This document shows positions 47,601-58,009 of a DNA stretch of 64,000 nucleotides, piece after piece. Every line of letters begins with the position of its first letter. Positions within the stretch are counted from its first letter, which is position 1. The stretch is from Coffea arabica (taxonomy: Eukaryota; Streptophyta; Magnoliopsida; Gentianales; Rubiaceae). Made by a program: the position numbers and the translations under genes. The notes under the pieces are model-generated. The model was not told the origin of the DNA. It was given only the letters and a program-made list of their open reading frames with translations, and ran no database searches. The DNA lies in contig NC_092312.1 in assembly GCF_036785885.1 (NCBI RefSeq), positions 20,292,001 through 20,356,000 on the forward strand, given 5' to 3'.

Positions 47601-49667
47601 GCTCACCAAACCCTGAATGCAACCAAACATCAGTAAAACAACCTAAGGCTACTCCTGCAAATATCAATAAACAAAAATGATTTACCATTTCATAAGCTTG
47701 CCGAAATCCAGCTGGCAAATCCATCATTGTCCTCTGCCACTCACTCAATACCGCATCAACAAATTTTCGGTCAAATAACTGCCAAAATGTAGAAGGCCAT
47801 TATTCATATATAAATGTCAAATCTATTATATTTAATCAGTCTAAAGTAGTAACAAAAGCACAGTTTTGTCAGTTTGTGTAATGCCTTTACCTCCTGGAAT
47901 ACAATCCTTCGCCTAAAAAGTCCACCTTCATCCCCCTCATCACCATCATCAAAGTCATCAAAGTAGGAATCGTCATCACCATCATCATCACCCCCATCAC
48001 CACCACCATGATTAATTTTCTTTCCAATATCACCACCACCTCCACCAGTTGCCAGCTGCCACATTGACAAGTAATAGCCAAATTATTACCAAAAGAGCTG
48101 TCATGTTAGTCAACCAGTAAGATAAGCCACAAGAGAAGTACTTTTTTCTTTCTTGGGAGGCTAGCTCCTGTTTAAGGGGCAGCAAACCAGCTGTGGCTAC
48201 TATTGTAGTTAAGTAAGACCAATTAGTTAACTACATTTCAATGTAGTAAGTATAGTTTTTATAGTTGTTTTTTCCAGATTGCACTATAATGCTGTATTAT
48301 GGAAGTTTTTAAGCAAGTCACCTAAAATGGTAGTAGCTTGCTACCATGTAAAATGATCATTTCAAATGTATAACAAGAAGCTTCCAGGTCGAATACATGT
48401 AAAGGCAAGGGGCGCTTTGCCCCTAATGAAGACGAATGCCGCAATAAAAAGATTTTAAAATGTGAATTAAGATCCAGGTTCATGTAAAACATGTATATTT
48501 ACTTCAGCAATGTCTTCAAATTAGATCTTAATCCACCCAATAACAGTACAAAGCAATTCCACAAGTTGAGCCACAAAACAAAAGGCAAATGCAGCTCCAA
48601 AGCCAACTGTTATTATTAAAGCAGCAGTACTCTGAAGAATGGGAAACTTTAGAAACAGACTCAAAAGATCACTCTCTGCTCAAATAAACCAACAGCACCC
48701 TCCTTAAATATACCAAAAACCAAAAGAAAATCTTAACAACTAATTTCTGGGTTAGTATGCCACACATATCATAAAACCTGTCACTGCACTTCTCAGCAAA
48801 CTCTCATAAAATCAACCATAAACAATCCTGCTTGTTCTCAGACTAGAATTCCATTCAAACAGTCAAAAGTCCAAAAGGATATATAGCCGAAATTTCAACC
48901 TTGAAACAAACAAATACAAAAGTCTTAATTTCTCTAAAGTTGCACTTCAGCAACCGCATACTATAGGAGGAAAACACCAAACAAGTAATCCAGTTATTTC
49001 CCATACTATTTTTTATCTTCTCACTTTAACAAATAAACCAATTACTTTCCAAAAAAGAAGTAAACCACTAGTCTCGATTAAACATCACTGTCCGCCATAT
49101 CAAGCCAGTCATATTTCTAACTCATACAACAGGAACAGAAAACTTCTTTAACATTGAACAAATTAACCACAAAATTAGGACATCAATATGCAAACTAAAA
49201 CAAGATTGCCAGTTAAATAGCAGCAGAAATGAACCAACTTTACAAGAATTTTCAACCAAAAAAAAATCTCAAACCTCGGGACTAGACTTGGCTTGCTTCT
49301 GCGTCATGTCAAGCTTCGATTTTTCCAACGTAACAGCACCAAAAGCTCCGTAATCCTTCTTCATAACGGGAGACGACGACAACGAAGCAGCCGCGGAATC
49401 CACCGCCGGCAGAGCCTGAAAACACCGCTCCAGGTGAGGAACAGTGCCTCCAACTCTATCAACCAACCCAGACGACGAGGAGGAGGAGGTGGAGGAGGCT
49501 TTAATTAAAAGAGGCTTGCAAAGCTTAACAGCGGCGGCCTGCGACGGGAGTGGGTAGAGAGGAACAGTGGAAGGAGGTAAAAGTGAAATTTTGGACGATA
49601 AGGTTTGGGTGGACGGAATGGTTTTGATTGGCATGATTTGGGCTGTTTGAAAATTTGAGTGGGACAT
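44650..49667 (-). CDS. RETICULATA-related plastid protein (RER3/RER4-like, DUF3411)
   Basis: Eight exons on the minus strand: 49667-49275, 48055-47891, 47778-47686, 47612-47497, 46055-45957, 45861-45556, 45469-45305 and 44938-44650. All are in phase, giving 541 aa. A Ser/Thr-rich plastid transit peptide is followed by a Gly/Asp-rich acidic linker (about residues 136-176, with DDDGDDDSYFDDFDDGDEGD). The DUF3411 core follows: LFDRKFVDAVLSEWQ, DLPAGFRQAYEMGLVSSAQM, FLAINARPTTTRFISRSLPQ, RMIADPAFLYKLL, VWWEVKNRKER and several TM spans (NVLTVTACNAIVVW, AAGLCMVGLTAGAVQGAVSN, NYFDVIGVGLFFSTALR). The tail is basic (KVRRKRVVRKKAARSQV). RER proteins sit in the chloroplast envelope and affect leaf reticulation and mesophyll growth. 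The linker and tail match the RER3/RER4 branch rather than RE itself. Confidence 0.92.
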
Positions 49668-49769
49668 TGTCCGTTCGATTTTTCTTTACCTCTTTCTTGA
49701 GCTTTGGGAGATTATAAGGAGATTTTCATGGAGTATATGGGAAGGGGAACTTAATTCCTCCTTTTCCTC

Positions 49770-49790
49770 TCTCTCTCTCTCTCTCTCTGC
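49770..49790. repeat. CT microsatellite in RER 5' region
   Basis: Run of CT units about 100 bp upstream of the RER start codon (GA repeats on its sense strand), a common feature of plant 5' leaders and core promoters. Confidence 0.7.
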
Positions 49791-49799
49791 GAAGGAGTC

Positions 49800-50285
49800 T
49801 CAGTAAGAGAGAAAGAAAGGAATTCGGGGTAGGGGATGAAGTTGGGGTTTTGATGTTGACGGAGGGATGGCGGAAATATGCGACAAACCCAATCCGGATT
49901 TGGGAGTCGGCTCGGTTGGGTATTTTGGGTCAGCTCGGCTCAACCGGCCCTTGTAGATTGGGAGAACCCGGTGTAGGCACAAAATACATCTTTTTGGACC
50001 TAATTGCCATCTTAACCCAATACCATTAAGCGTGCCAAATTTATTCATGTCTACTCAATCGAATTGAAGAATTCTAGATTGCAGATATGCTAATTGAATT
50101 ACATAACATCCCAAGATTAAACAAGCAAGATCAAAAATCCAGAACTAAAGAGTTCAGATACTAATTATGCTTTATAATGTGTTGCTACATTTTTAGGTAC
50201 ATTAATATTGAAAAATAGTTCGGTTCAAAAAGATTTCAAAATGACACATTTAAGGAGGAAAGTTATATATGCATATAAGGATGTA
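49800..50285. other. 5' flank of the RER gene
   Basis: Promoter-side DNA for the minus-strand gene. No other feature seen. Confidence 0.35.
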
Positions 50286-50291
50286 TTCAAG

Positions 50292-50470
50292 TCGGTTTAT
50301 TTGAATTGATCATTATTTGAAAAAAATTTGTTAGTTGCACCATCAACACATTCTTCAATTATCATTTTATCTTCTCAATTATATTTTCATATCACATATA
50401 TTAATAATAAAAAGTGTTACGATATTATTCTAAAATTTTTTTCTACATATTCTTCTATCTAAACACACAA
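50292..50470. mobile_element. Degenerate MITE of the TTTGGATTG family
   Basis: Left end gtttatttgaattgatcatt, right end ctatctaaacacacaa. Inside is atatcacatatattaataat followed by aaaaagtgttacga, matching the conserved internal tract of the 3757-3920 element. Confidence 0.5.
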
Positions 50471-50552
50471 CTTATGATTAATAGCAAGTTTGATGGTCAA
50501 GAAGGTGCATTTTAATCATAAGTGCGCACAAAGATATTCGATACCTACCAAC

Positions 50553-51066
50553 TAGGGCTACAAACGAGCAAAATCGAGTCGAATGTTGGCCTTATTGAGA
50601 TGAGCCCTGACTTAATTTCATCGAATTCGAGCTCAAGCTCGATGAGCTGACAATTTTGAAGCTCGAGCTCGACAAACTGATAATTTTGAAATTCGAGCTC
50701 GAAAAAATAAAAATAATTATTTTATTTTTAAAAAATAAATAAAATAAATTTTTCTTAATAAATAATAAAATATTAAGAATATTTATGTAATTTTACTATT
50801 AAAATAAAAATAATATATATGTATATATTCTCGAGCTCGCAAGCTAACGAGCTTAAAAAATAAATAAAATAAATTTTTTCTTAATAAATAATAAAAATAT
50901 TAAGGATATTTATGTAATTTTACTATTAAAATAAAAATAATATATATATATATATATATTCTCGAGCTCGCAAGCTAACGAGTTTAATATTTTGAAATCG
51001 AGTTCGAACTCGACTTTGATTCGACTAGCTCGAGTTGAGCGAACGGTTCGATTCGTTTGCACCCGG
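50553..51066. mobile_element. hAT-like MITE with perfect 8-bp TSD and internal tandem duplication
   Basis: A 514-bp element starting TAGGGCTACAAACGAGC and ending CGTTTGCACCCGG. It is flanked by exact CTACCAAC repeats (50545-50552 and 51067-51074), an 8-bp TSD typical of hAT. Subterminal GAGCTCGA palindromes and the A/T core match the 14134 copy. Unlike that copy, a block of about 120 bp (aataaataaaataaattttt ... ctcgcaagctaacgag) is present twice in tandem, at about 50735-50856 and 50857-50985. Non-coding. Confidence 0.85.
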
Positions 51067-51534
51067 CTACCAACTAACAAGACTTTAAAAAAAAAAAAAA
51101 AAAAAAGGAAGAAGTTGACGTATCCCACTTGTTTTCCTGCAATCAAGCAGCTCCCAAAAAAAAGGAAGAAGAAAGGATGCCCGATAAAGGCACTGAAGCT
51201 GAGATGGTCAACTTCAAACACAAGCATATGTTAATGGCTTCACCAAAATGGGCATTCAGAGGAAAGAAGGAGACTATTAATTGTTACAATTTCCAGGAGG
51301 TATGTTTGGGCTTGCATCATTTCTCACACATCCTTTACTTGGAACATGGGAGACACAAAGGATTAAGCAAAGAAAGCTGGAAAACTAGCAATGCTTCTTA
51401 AATCGCATGTGCAATTCCAGAAAGCCATTCCTTTCTCTTCTGTTCAAATTATGTCCAAACTCTATAAAAGCTTCAGCCATGAATCCCTCTTGTCCACCTT
51501 TAATTCCTTCTTGCACATCAATACCAAATTGAGC

Positions 51535-52419
51535 ATGTCGTTGACTCCTCGTTCCCGGGTTGTTGTCAATGGAGTCCAGAGAATGAGAACATACCATTTC
51601 TACTGGTGTCGCCATTGCCAAAGATCAATCAGAACTACTACCACAAATCCTTCTGAAATCATATGTCCACGTTGTTTCGGGGAGATTAGGCATGAGCTTG
51701 ATGTTTCAAGGCCTAGGCTCCTTTCTGAAGATCTCGCGAGGCCTGAAACAACCTCCGCTTCTCAGTTACTGGATGCGCTGGCTTTCATGCTTGATCCATC
51801 AATTAGGCGTCAAAATCTTGATGAAAGTCATCAAAGGCATCGAGCACGCGTAATAATCCAATTCATAGGTCCTGATCAGCCTCCAAGGCATGTCCCCCAG
51901 TTGGGAGTGGGACATGCCGTCTCTTCACAAACAAATTCAAGGGAGGAAGGTTTGGAGGCTTTGATTCAAGAGCTGACTCAAAATGATAGGCCTGGACTGC
52001 CTCCTACCCCTGCTTCGGCCATTGATGCGTTGCCAACAATTGTTCTCACCCCAACTCATCTAGCCATTGATTCTCATTGTCCTGTTTGCAAAGATGAGTT
52101 TGAGGCTGGGGAAGAAGTTAGAGAATTGCCTTGCAAACACTTTTATCATTCTGATTGCATTATTCCTTGGCTGCACATTCGCAATTCTTGTCCAGTTTGT
52201 CGTTACCAGATCAGAGGTTTATCTAATAGCCATTTCCGAGAAGAACAAGCTGATAATTTCCAAGAAGAAGAGGAGGTAAGTAGTTCTCCACACCGGAATT
52301 GGCTATTGCGAGTCTTTTCTCTGTGGCCATTCAGCCTATTCGGTGATTGGGCATACCGGCACTTCAATTATCTCGACAACTGGCCTACCACTGATCATCA
52401 AGGTCTGGTTCAGTTTTAG
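51535..52419 (+). CDS. RING-H2 E3 ubiquitin ligase with N-terminal zinc ribbon
   Basis: Single exon. From the chosen ATG at 51535 it encodes 294 aa beginning MSLTPRSRVVVNG; the frame is open back to ATGs at 51451 and 51391. The chosen start fits memory of homologues that begin a few residues before the zinc ribbon. Near residue 23 comes YWCRHCQRSIR with a paired CPRC, the C2/C2 zinc ribbon found in RING1/RZF/CIP8-like ligases. A low-complexity middle leads to the RING-H2 domain starting at about residue 182: CPVCKDEFEAGEE, LPCKHFYHSDCIIPWL, then NSCPVCR, with the order C3H2C3 complete and the Pro and Trp that contact E2 enzymes present. The tail is acidic then aromatic (LLRVFSLWPFSLFGDWAY). 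Predicted to ubiquitinate unknown targets; this family is often stress-induced. Confidence 0.92.
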   Translation: MSLTPRSRVVVNGVQRMRTYHFYWCRHCQRSIRTTTTNPSEIICPRCFGEIRHELDVSRPRLLSEDLARPETTSASQLLDALAFMLDPSIRRQNLDESHQRHRARVIIQFIGPDQPPRHVPQLGVGHAVSSQTNSREEGLEALIQELTQNDRPGLPPTPASAIDALPTIVLTPTHLAIDSHCPVCKDEFEAGEEVRELPCKHFYHSDCIIPWLHIRNSCPVCRYQIRGLSNSHFREEQADNFQEEEEVSSSPHRNWLLRVFSLWPFSLFGDWAYRHFNYLDNWPTTDHQGLVQF

Positions 52420-52424
52420 CATAT

Positions 52425-53780
52425 TCTACCCTGATCATCATCGTACAAGTTTCTTTCTCCAGCACTAACGTACCTACCTGCAATTCTTTGATCAGATTTG
52501 TACAGGTGGTTCTCTTGGCACATGCCATAGCTTTGTACAACTACAGCCTCAGAAGTCAATCGTGCATATGGTAGTTTTCACCTTAACTCAATCTTCTAGG
52601 CAGGTAAGCATAGCGTTTAACCCTATTTCCAAAACCCCCCAAAAAAAAAAAAGTAAAAACGAAAATAAAAGGTCAACCTCCATCTTGTGAATGGGAATGG
52701 TATTGAAGAAGTCAGGAATATAGATGGCATTTAACAGGTATGGATTTGCATACTGAACTTTTTGCTTATTGCAACAAATTACAATCCTTTCTTTTCTCTC
52801 AACTCTGCAATTACAAACTTACAAATTATAAGCTTTTTGTGGTAGATATATTCAAATTGTTTCTTCAGGCCAATCATGAGGATGGAGATGCTAAAATGCA
52901 TCGTGAATGTCACATAAGCAAAGGAGAAGTCAATTTGTTCTAAGTAGATCATGCATCAAAGGATCGCGAGGACTGGTCCGGGAAAAGAAAAGGATCACCG
53001 GGGAGGACTTGGCCAGAGTTGAGCGTGTTATTCCGCCTTCTACCAAACCAAAACACAAATTCGTTTGCTCGATTTGTATCCCACAGCTGTTTCTGACATT
53101 GGAGGGCGACCGAATTCTTTGCGGGAGTCCATAAACGAGAACAGGTCACAAGCAGAAAAGAAATGGAAAGAAGCGGTTCCAGGGAGTAAAATATTTGGAA
53201 AATTTATTTATGACCTCAAAAGAAACAACTAGGATTATTATGCAATGATCCATGATAAATTAGGATTGCACGGTCTAAAGTTTTCCAATGGCCTAGGCAA
53301 TTATATACTTTTGGTAATCTTCAATGTACAGATCTCAATTTCTTTCATTCCACCAACAGACAAATGTGGTTGTTGATTCGCACCTAGAAATCACACATTC
53401 TCTACCCTAATGATCCAGAAAAACAAATTTTATATATAGATTAATCTTATATATATTGACGCTATAGTAGAGATGCATGCCATCATCTAATTTTATATTA
53501 AATTTTAATTTTAATTTTTACATTTATAATATGTCACCGTATCTGCCAATGTATATCTTTTCATCCTCTCAATATATACAAGATTAATATGTTATATGCA
53601 TAAGCATCAATTACTTTATATGAAAATGTTTCTTATCCACATATAAAAAGCAAAAATAAAATTCATTAATTGTGTAGTGTTAAGCAGAAACAGTAATGAA
53701 ATTAAGCTACCTATCCTCCTCAAAATCCATTATTTCAAGGAAAATAACCATTGGCGGAGTGTGAATCAGTTTGTTTAAAA
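52425..53780. other. 3' flank of the RING gene and intergenic DNA
   Basis: Possible 3' UTR to about 52640. No further gene recognised. Confidence 0.4.
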
Positions 53781-53784
53781 AGAT

Positions 53785-54473
53785 GAGAAAAATGCAATTT
53801 TGATATCTAAATTTTGACATACGAGCGGTTTTAATTCCCAAAATTTCGACAATGACAAATCTAGCACCTGATTGATTAACTATTTAGCGCATTTAGTACC
53901 CATGATGAATTTTTTCAAAATTACTACCAAAAAAGTCACGTGATAGTCATATTTCTGACACTATTGTATAAAAAATGTCAAAAAACGTAAAATATCTTTT
54001 TGACACTAAGTGTCATGTCAAATATCCTTTTAGAACTAAGTACTAAGTTTAAAGACTAATAATTTTATCAAGTAAAATATCCTTCTAATACCAAGTACTA
54101 AGTTTAAAAATTAGTAATTTCATCAACACTATGTGTCATGTAAAATATCCTTTTAGAACTAAGTATTAAGTTTAAGAACTAATAATTTTATCAAGTAAAA
54201 TATCCTTCTGATACTAAGTACTAAGTTTAATGACTAGTAATTTCATCAAAAGGATATTTTACATTTTTTGATATTTTTTTATACAATAGTTGCCGGACAT
54301 GTGACTATCACATGATTCTTTCTAGTAGTAATTTGGGAAAAAAACTATCAAGGGTACTAAATGTGCTCAAAAGTTGAAAGTTTAGGTATCATATTTGTAT
54401 GTCCAAAGTTTGGGGACGAAAACTGATCATTTGCCAAAGTTTGGACATCAAAACTAGAGTATTTTTCTATAAA
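53785..54473. mobile_element. Long inverted-repeat (fold-back / Mutator-like) element with internal duplications
   Basis: The left arm (about 53785-53990: gagaaaaatgcaattttgat, aaattttgacat, gtcacgtgatagtcat, tgtataaaaaatgtc) is the complement of the right arm (about 54245-54473: tatacaatag, tgtgactatcacatga, ccaaagtttggacatcaaaa, agtatttttct). Arms are about 200 bp. The middle holds about 60-bp units reading aaaatatccttttagaacta then agtactaagttta, repeated about four times as two larger copies. Flanks aaaaagat and aaaaggat may be an imperfect target duplication. Non-coding. Confidence 0.7.
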
Positions 54474-54484
54474 AGGATAACTAC

Positions 54485-54659
54485 ATAAACGAGTAGCAGC
54501 TGCCCCAGTCCAGTCATATGTCGAAAATCTCAATCCAATCGCGTATTGATTGGTTGTCCACGGATCATTGCAAGAAAGAAGTGCCCATTTGAGTTCTGGG
54601 GTTGCTGGTGAATCTGCTGCTGCATTTGCAGTTTTCACTGGAACATGGGGAATAATCAA
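54485..54659 (-). other. Unrecognised protein-like fragment
   Basis: The minus strand encodes a soluble-looking stretch including ATPELKWALLSCNDPW, NQYAIGLRFSTYDW and TGAAATRLC. It has no convincing start codon (TGA lies directly upstream in frame) and runs into the fold-back element. Composition is more protein-like than random frames here, so it may be a gene fragment cut off by the element, or a stray exon. It lies only ~30 bp from the rhomboid start, on the other strand. I do not recognise the family. Confidence 0.3.
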
Positions 54660-54690
54660 TCATACTACTGCTAAATAATATTTAGTAAAT

Positions 54691-57600
54691 ATGATGGTTG
54701 GTTCAGCAGCTTTCCACCCCAAATTCTTCCCATTCCCAGTATCCCAGGTGGGCCCCACAGCAGCCCACCTCATCACCACCGCTGCCGCTCTCCGCCTGGG
54801 TGACTTCCTTCGCCACCGCATCCACCTGCACTTTCTTCTTCCCTCCGCACCCTCCTCCCCCAACTTCAAGGTATTTACTTCCTATAACACGCCATTTTCT
54901 CCCAAAAAGGGTAAGTTCCAATCTTTTCTCGAATGAGACCTTGTAATAGTTCCCAAAGATTGCAATTTGCTTGTAGCATAGTATAATTCTGAACTAGTTT
55001 ACGAATATGTATGAAAATTCATCTATAGTTTTATGTTCTGATCCATATTAATGATCAATCTTTCTTCATCGTTATACACGTTCAGTAGCTTAAGTTATAC
55101 GATATGGAAATGAGTGAATGGAGAGCATATATGGATGATTAGGAAAGATAACTTCATATAAAACACAAGGAAAGGAAATGGATGGAAACTTTTTTTTTTT
55201 TTCCCCTATTACTTCTCTTTGCTAATTTGGTTACGCTGGGTATATTTTATCTTTTCGCTTGTGCTGCATAAAAGAGTTGAGAATAAGAATTTACTAGCTG
55301 ATTTCTGCTTAAAATTGCATTTGTGACTGCGCAAAACTCCGCAATGGTGAATTGATTTGAGATTTCTAGTTGAAGGAATTCGAACAACTAGGAAGTACAA
55401 GTGAATGATACATACTTTGGCTCTTGATATGGTTCTTCAATCTGGAAAGGCTGTCAGAATGGAAATTGTCGTGCCTATGATAAATTTTAACTTCTTCCTG
55501 GTCCTGATATGATTACATAGTTGAAAATGTAACCGCCTGGCATTGCTTTAAATGCAGAGCATATTTGACCTTGGCTATTTGCCTTTCTTGAGGGATGTTT
55601 GGAATGAAAGGGCCAACCTATATTCTGGTTCCAAAATTCTTCAATGGACACATGACTCTATATCTTCCACATGTATGGCATTATATTTCTTTAATAGTGG
55701 TGAAGATGAAAACGACTCAAGCCATGTTAGGAAGACATACTCAAAACCTTCTAGAAGATCCTCATTCAACGGAAGGAAATGGACCAACATCCTGTTAGCT
55801 GCTAATGTTTTGTGAGTATTGCTTTCTTGAAATTGCACTTGAGGATCTGCATGTAAGTAGTAAATTATGGGTGGATTTGATGGTCCTACTTGTGAGTAAA
55901 TTTTTTCAGTTTCAACCACGTTGCATACCTGTCACCCCTGCCATCCCCAAAAAAGGAGCGAAGAAAAGAACACTAAACCAGACTCTCAAGTAATTATTTG
56001 AATTGCCCAAGCATTTAATGTTCGAAACAATAACAGCTTTTCTCTCTGGTTCCAACCTGCAGAATCTATGTAGCACAAATTGCAACTCAAGGAAAGCTAT
56101 TATTTTGGGGTGCCAAGGTTAGTCTTATGACTGAAAATGAGAATTTTAAGCCTAAAAGGAAGCAATAAAATTACTTAAACATTTACTTCCTATCATCTTA
56201 TAAAGCTTTACTTTGTGTGGTAACTACATCACACTTACCATGTGCAGATTAATAGTCTAATTGATAAAGGGCAACTTTGGAGGCTAGCCACATCGTCCTT
56301 TTTGCATGCCAATATCGGGCATCTCATGGTGCGATTTGAACTTTTTCAGCTAATTTTCATCTTTCATTTGTCTTTCACTTTTATGAATCCTAACAGTTAG
56401 GGGTTGCAGGTGAATTGCTATTCTTTAAACTCTATTGGTCCTGCAGTCGAGAACATTAGTGGTCCTAGAAGATACCTTGCTGTTTATATCACATCTGCAA
56501 TTGCAAGTAAAAACCCATACGTCCTTAAACTAGGATTGCTTGCTTTTCCTAAAAGAAACAATGATTTTGCATCTCATTCTGATTTTTCTATTTAAAGATC
56601 AGGTTCTGCAATGAGCTATTGGCTATCTAAAGCACCTGCAGTGGGCGCATCTGGAGCAATATTTGGATTAGTAAGTTCTTGATTTCCTAAAGCTGGTTTT
56701 TTTCCTTTTACCCATACATAAACAAGGTTCCTCCCAATTTGAATTCCAGAATGAAAAATTGACTCCTTTATTATTACATCTTGCAGCTAACATTTATGGC
56801 ATAACTTTGTCAATTTTCATGATTTGGTTTCAATGCACCGTGTTTTTGTTTAAGGTCAGCTTGTTTTAGGGTTATCTTGTATAGTATCATCAATCTAGAT
56901 TACACAATGTTGAGATTATGGATCATATACCAATTTCAATAAGAAGTACTAAAGTTTTGCCTCTAATTTGCTTATTGGCTCTATCATCAGGTTGGATCTT
57001 TTGCTGTTTTCGTCTTGAGGCATAAGGGCATGATTAAGGGCAGCGAGCAAGATTTACGACATATAATGAATGTGGTTGTTCTAAATATGGTATGCCTTTT
57101 ATTATCATCTAGAATTTGAATGCCTTCCTTTCACCAAGTCTAGCAAGCTTCCGAGTCAACCGAATGTCATCTCAAGAACTGTAAAACAATGATTACTCCT
57201 TGAACCTGTTGATGTTCAACAAGCAGTATCTGTGGTGTTCCTGGCTTTCTTCGTTCTCCATAAAGTACAACAATTATTTTCCCTTCGATTGTAAATTGTT
57301 CTCAAGTTTAGTCTCATCTCATATGCATTTTCTCTGTTTAAACTCTGACATCTGAGAATACGTCTGCTACATTTTCCACTTTGTTTTGACCTTGTTAATA
57401 TATTTCATCTAACACCATGGGTTATTTATCCTGTAGGCAATTGGGGTTTTGTCTAAAGGCATTGATAACTGGGGACACGTAAGTGTAGAAACTTTATTTT
57501 CTGTATTATGGAATGTTGTTGATTTTTATTGGCAATCACTCTTGGCAGAAATATTTCACCAAGTAAAAACTTCCACAGCAGTTATTCGAGTATTGAGAGG

Positions 57601-58007
57601 GTTAATTCTAATAGATGGACTTCAAGTACAGTGTGCTGACAGCTAAATAACATTATTCATGTCCAATCTGGTGATCTTGGGTTTTGAAATCTACAGCTTG
57701 AGAAATTATTTCGTTGGGGAGAATCATTATGTTGGAAAGAAATGTTTTCCCAGTCAGCATCCTGTTAAGCATACCCTTGTACCTTTTGGCAATTTTTCCC
57801 CTTTGCATTCTGAAGAGATCCCGTATGATTGTCCTGACATGATGCTTAAATTCTCAGCTTGGAGGCTTAATAGGTGGTGTTGCAACCTCATGGTTTCTTG
57901 GTCCTGCTTGGAAGCTGGAGTCCATTTCTAATGATGGCCATGAAGTTTTTGCTGACAACGCACCCATTTTTACCGTCATTAAGCATACAAGAAATAGCAA
58001 TAGATGA
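54691..58007 (+). CDS. RBL10: Chloroplast rhomboid-like protease RBL10
   Basis: Nine exons: 54691-54870, 55558-55811, 56063-56117, 56248-56328, 56410-56506, 56603-56670, 56991-57089, 57437-57478 and 57858-58007. All are in phase, giving 341 aa, close to Arabidopsis RBL10. Rhomboid core residues are intact: [10 protein letters not shown] (His183, His188, Asn192) for the oxyanion region, catalytic Ser239 in VGASGAIFG, and catalytic His292 in DNWGH followed by LGGLIGG. Other landmarks are [32 protein letters not shown] and [17 protein letters not shown]10 is an intramembrane serine protease of the plastid envelope; in Arabidopsis it affects phosphatidic acid use in galactolipid synthesis. ATGs at 54691 and 54694 are adjacent. 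For exon 6 I chose the acceptor at 56601-56602 because it gives [11 protein letters not shown] in frame. Confidence 0.93.
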
Positions 58008-58009
58008 CA

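Noticed and set aside
47804-48081. Poly-Val/Met frame in the RER linker exon
   Set aside because: Out-of-frame reading of the Gly/Asp repeat; the real frame joins neighbouring exons in phase.
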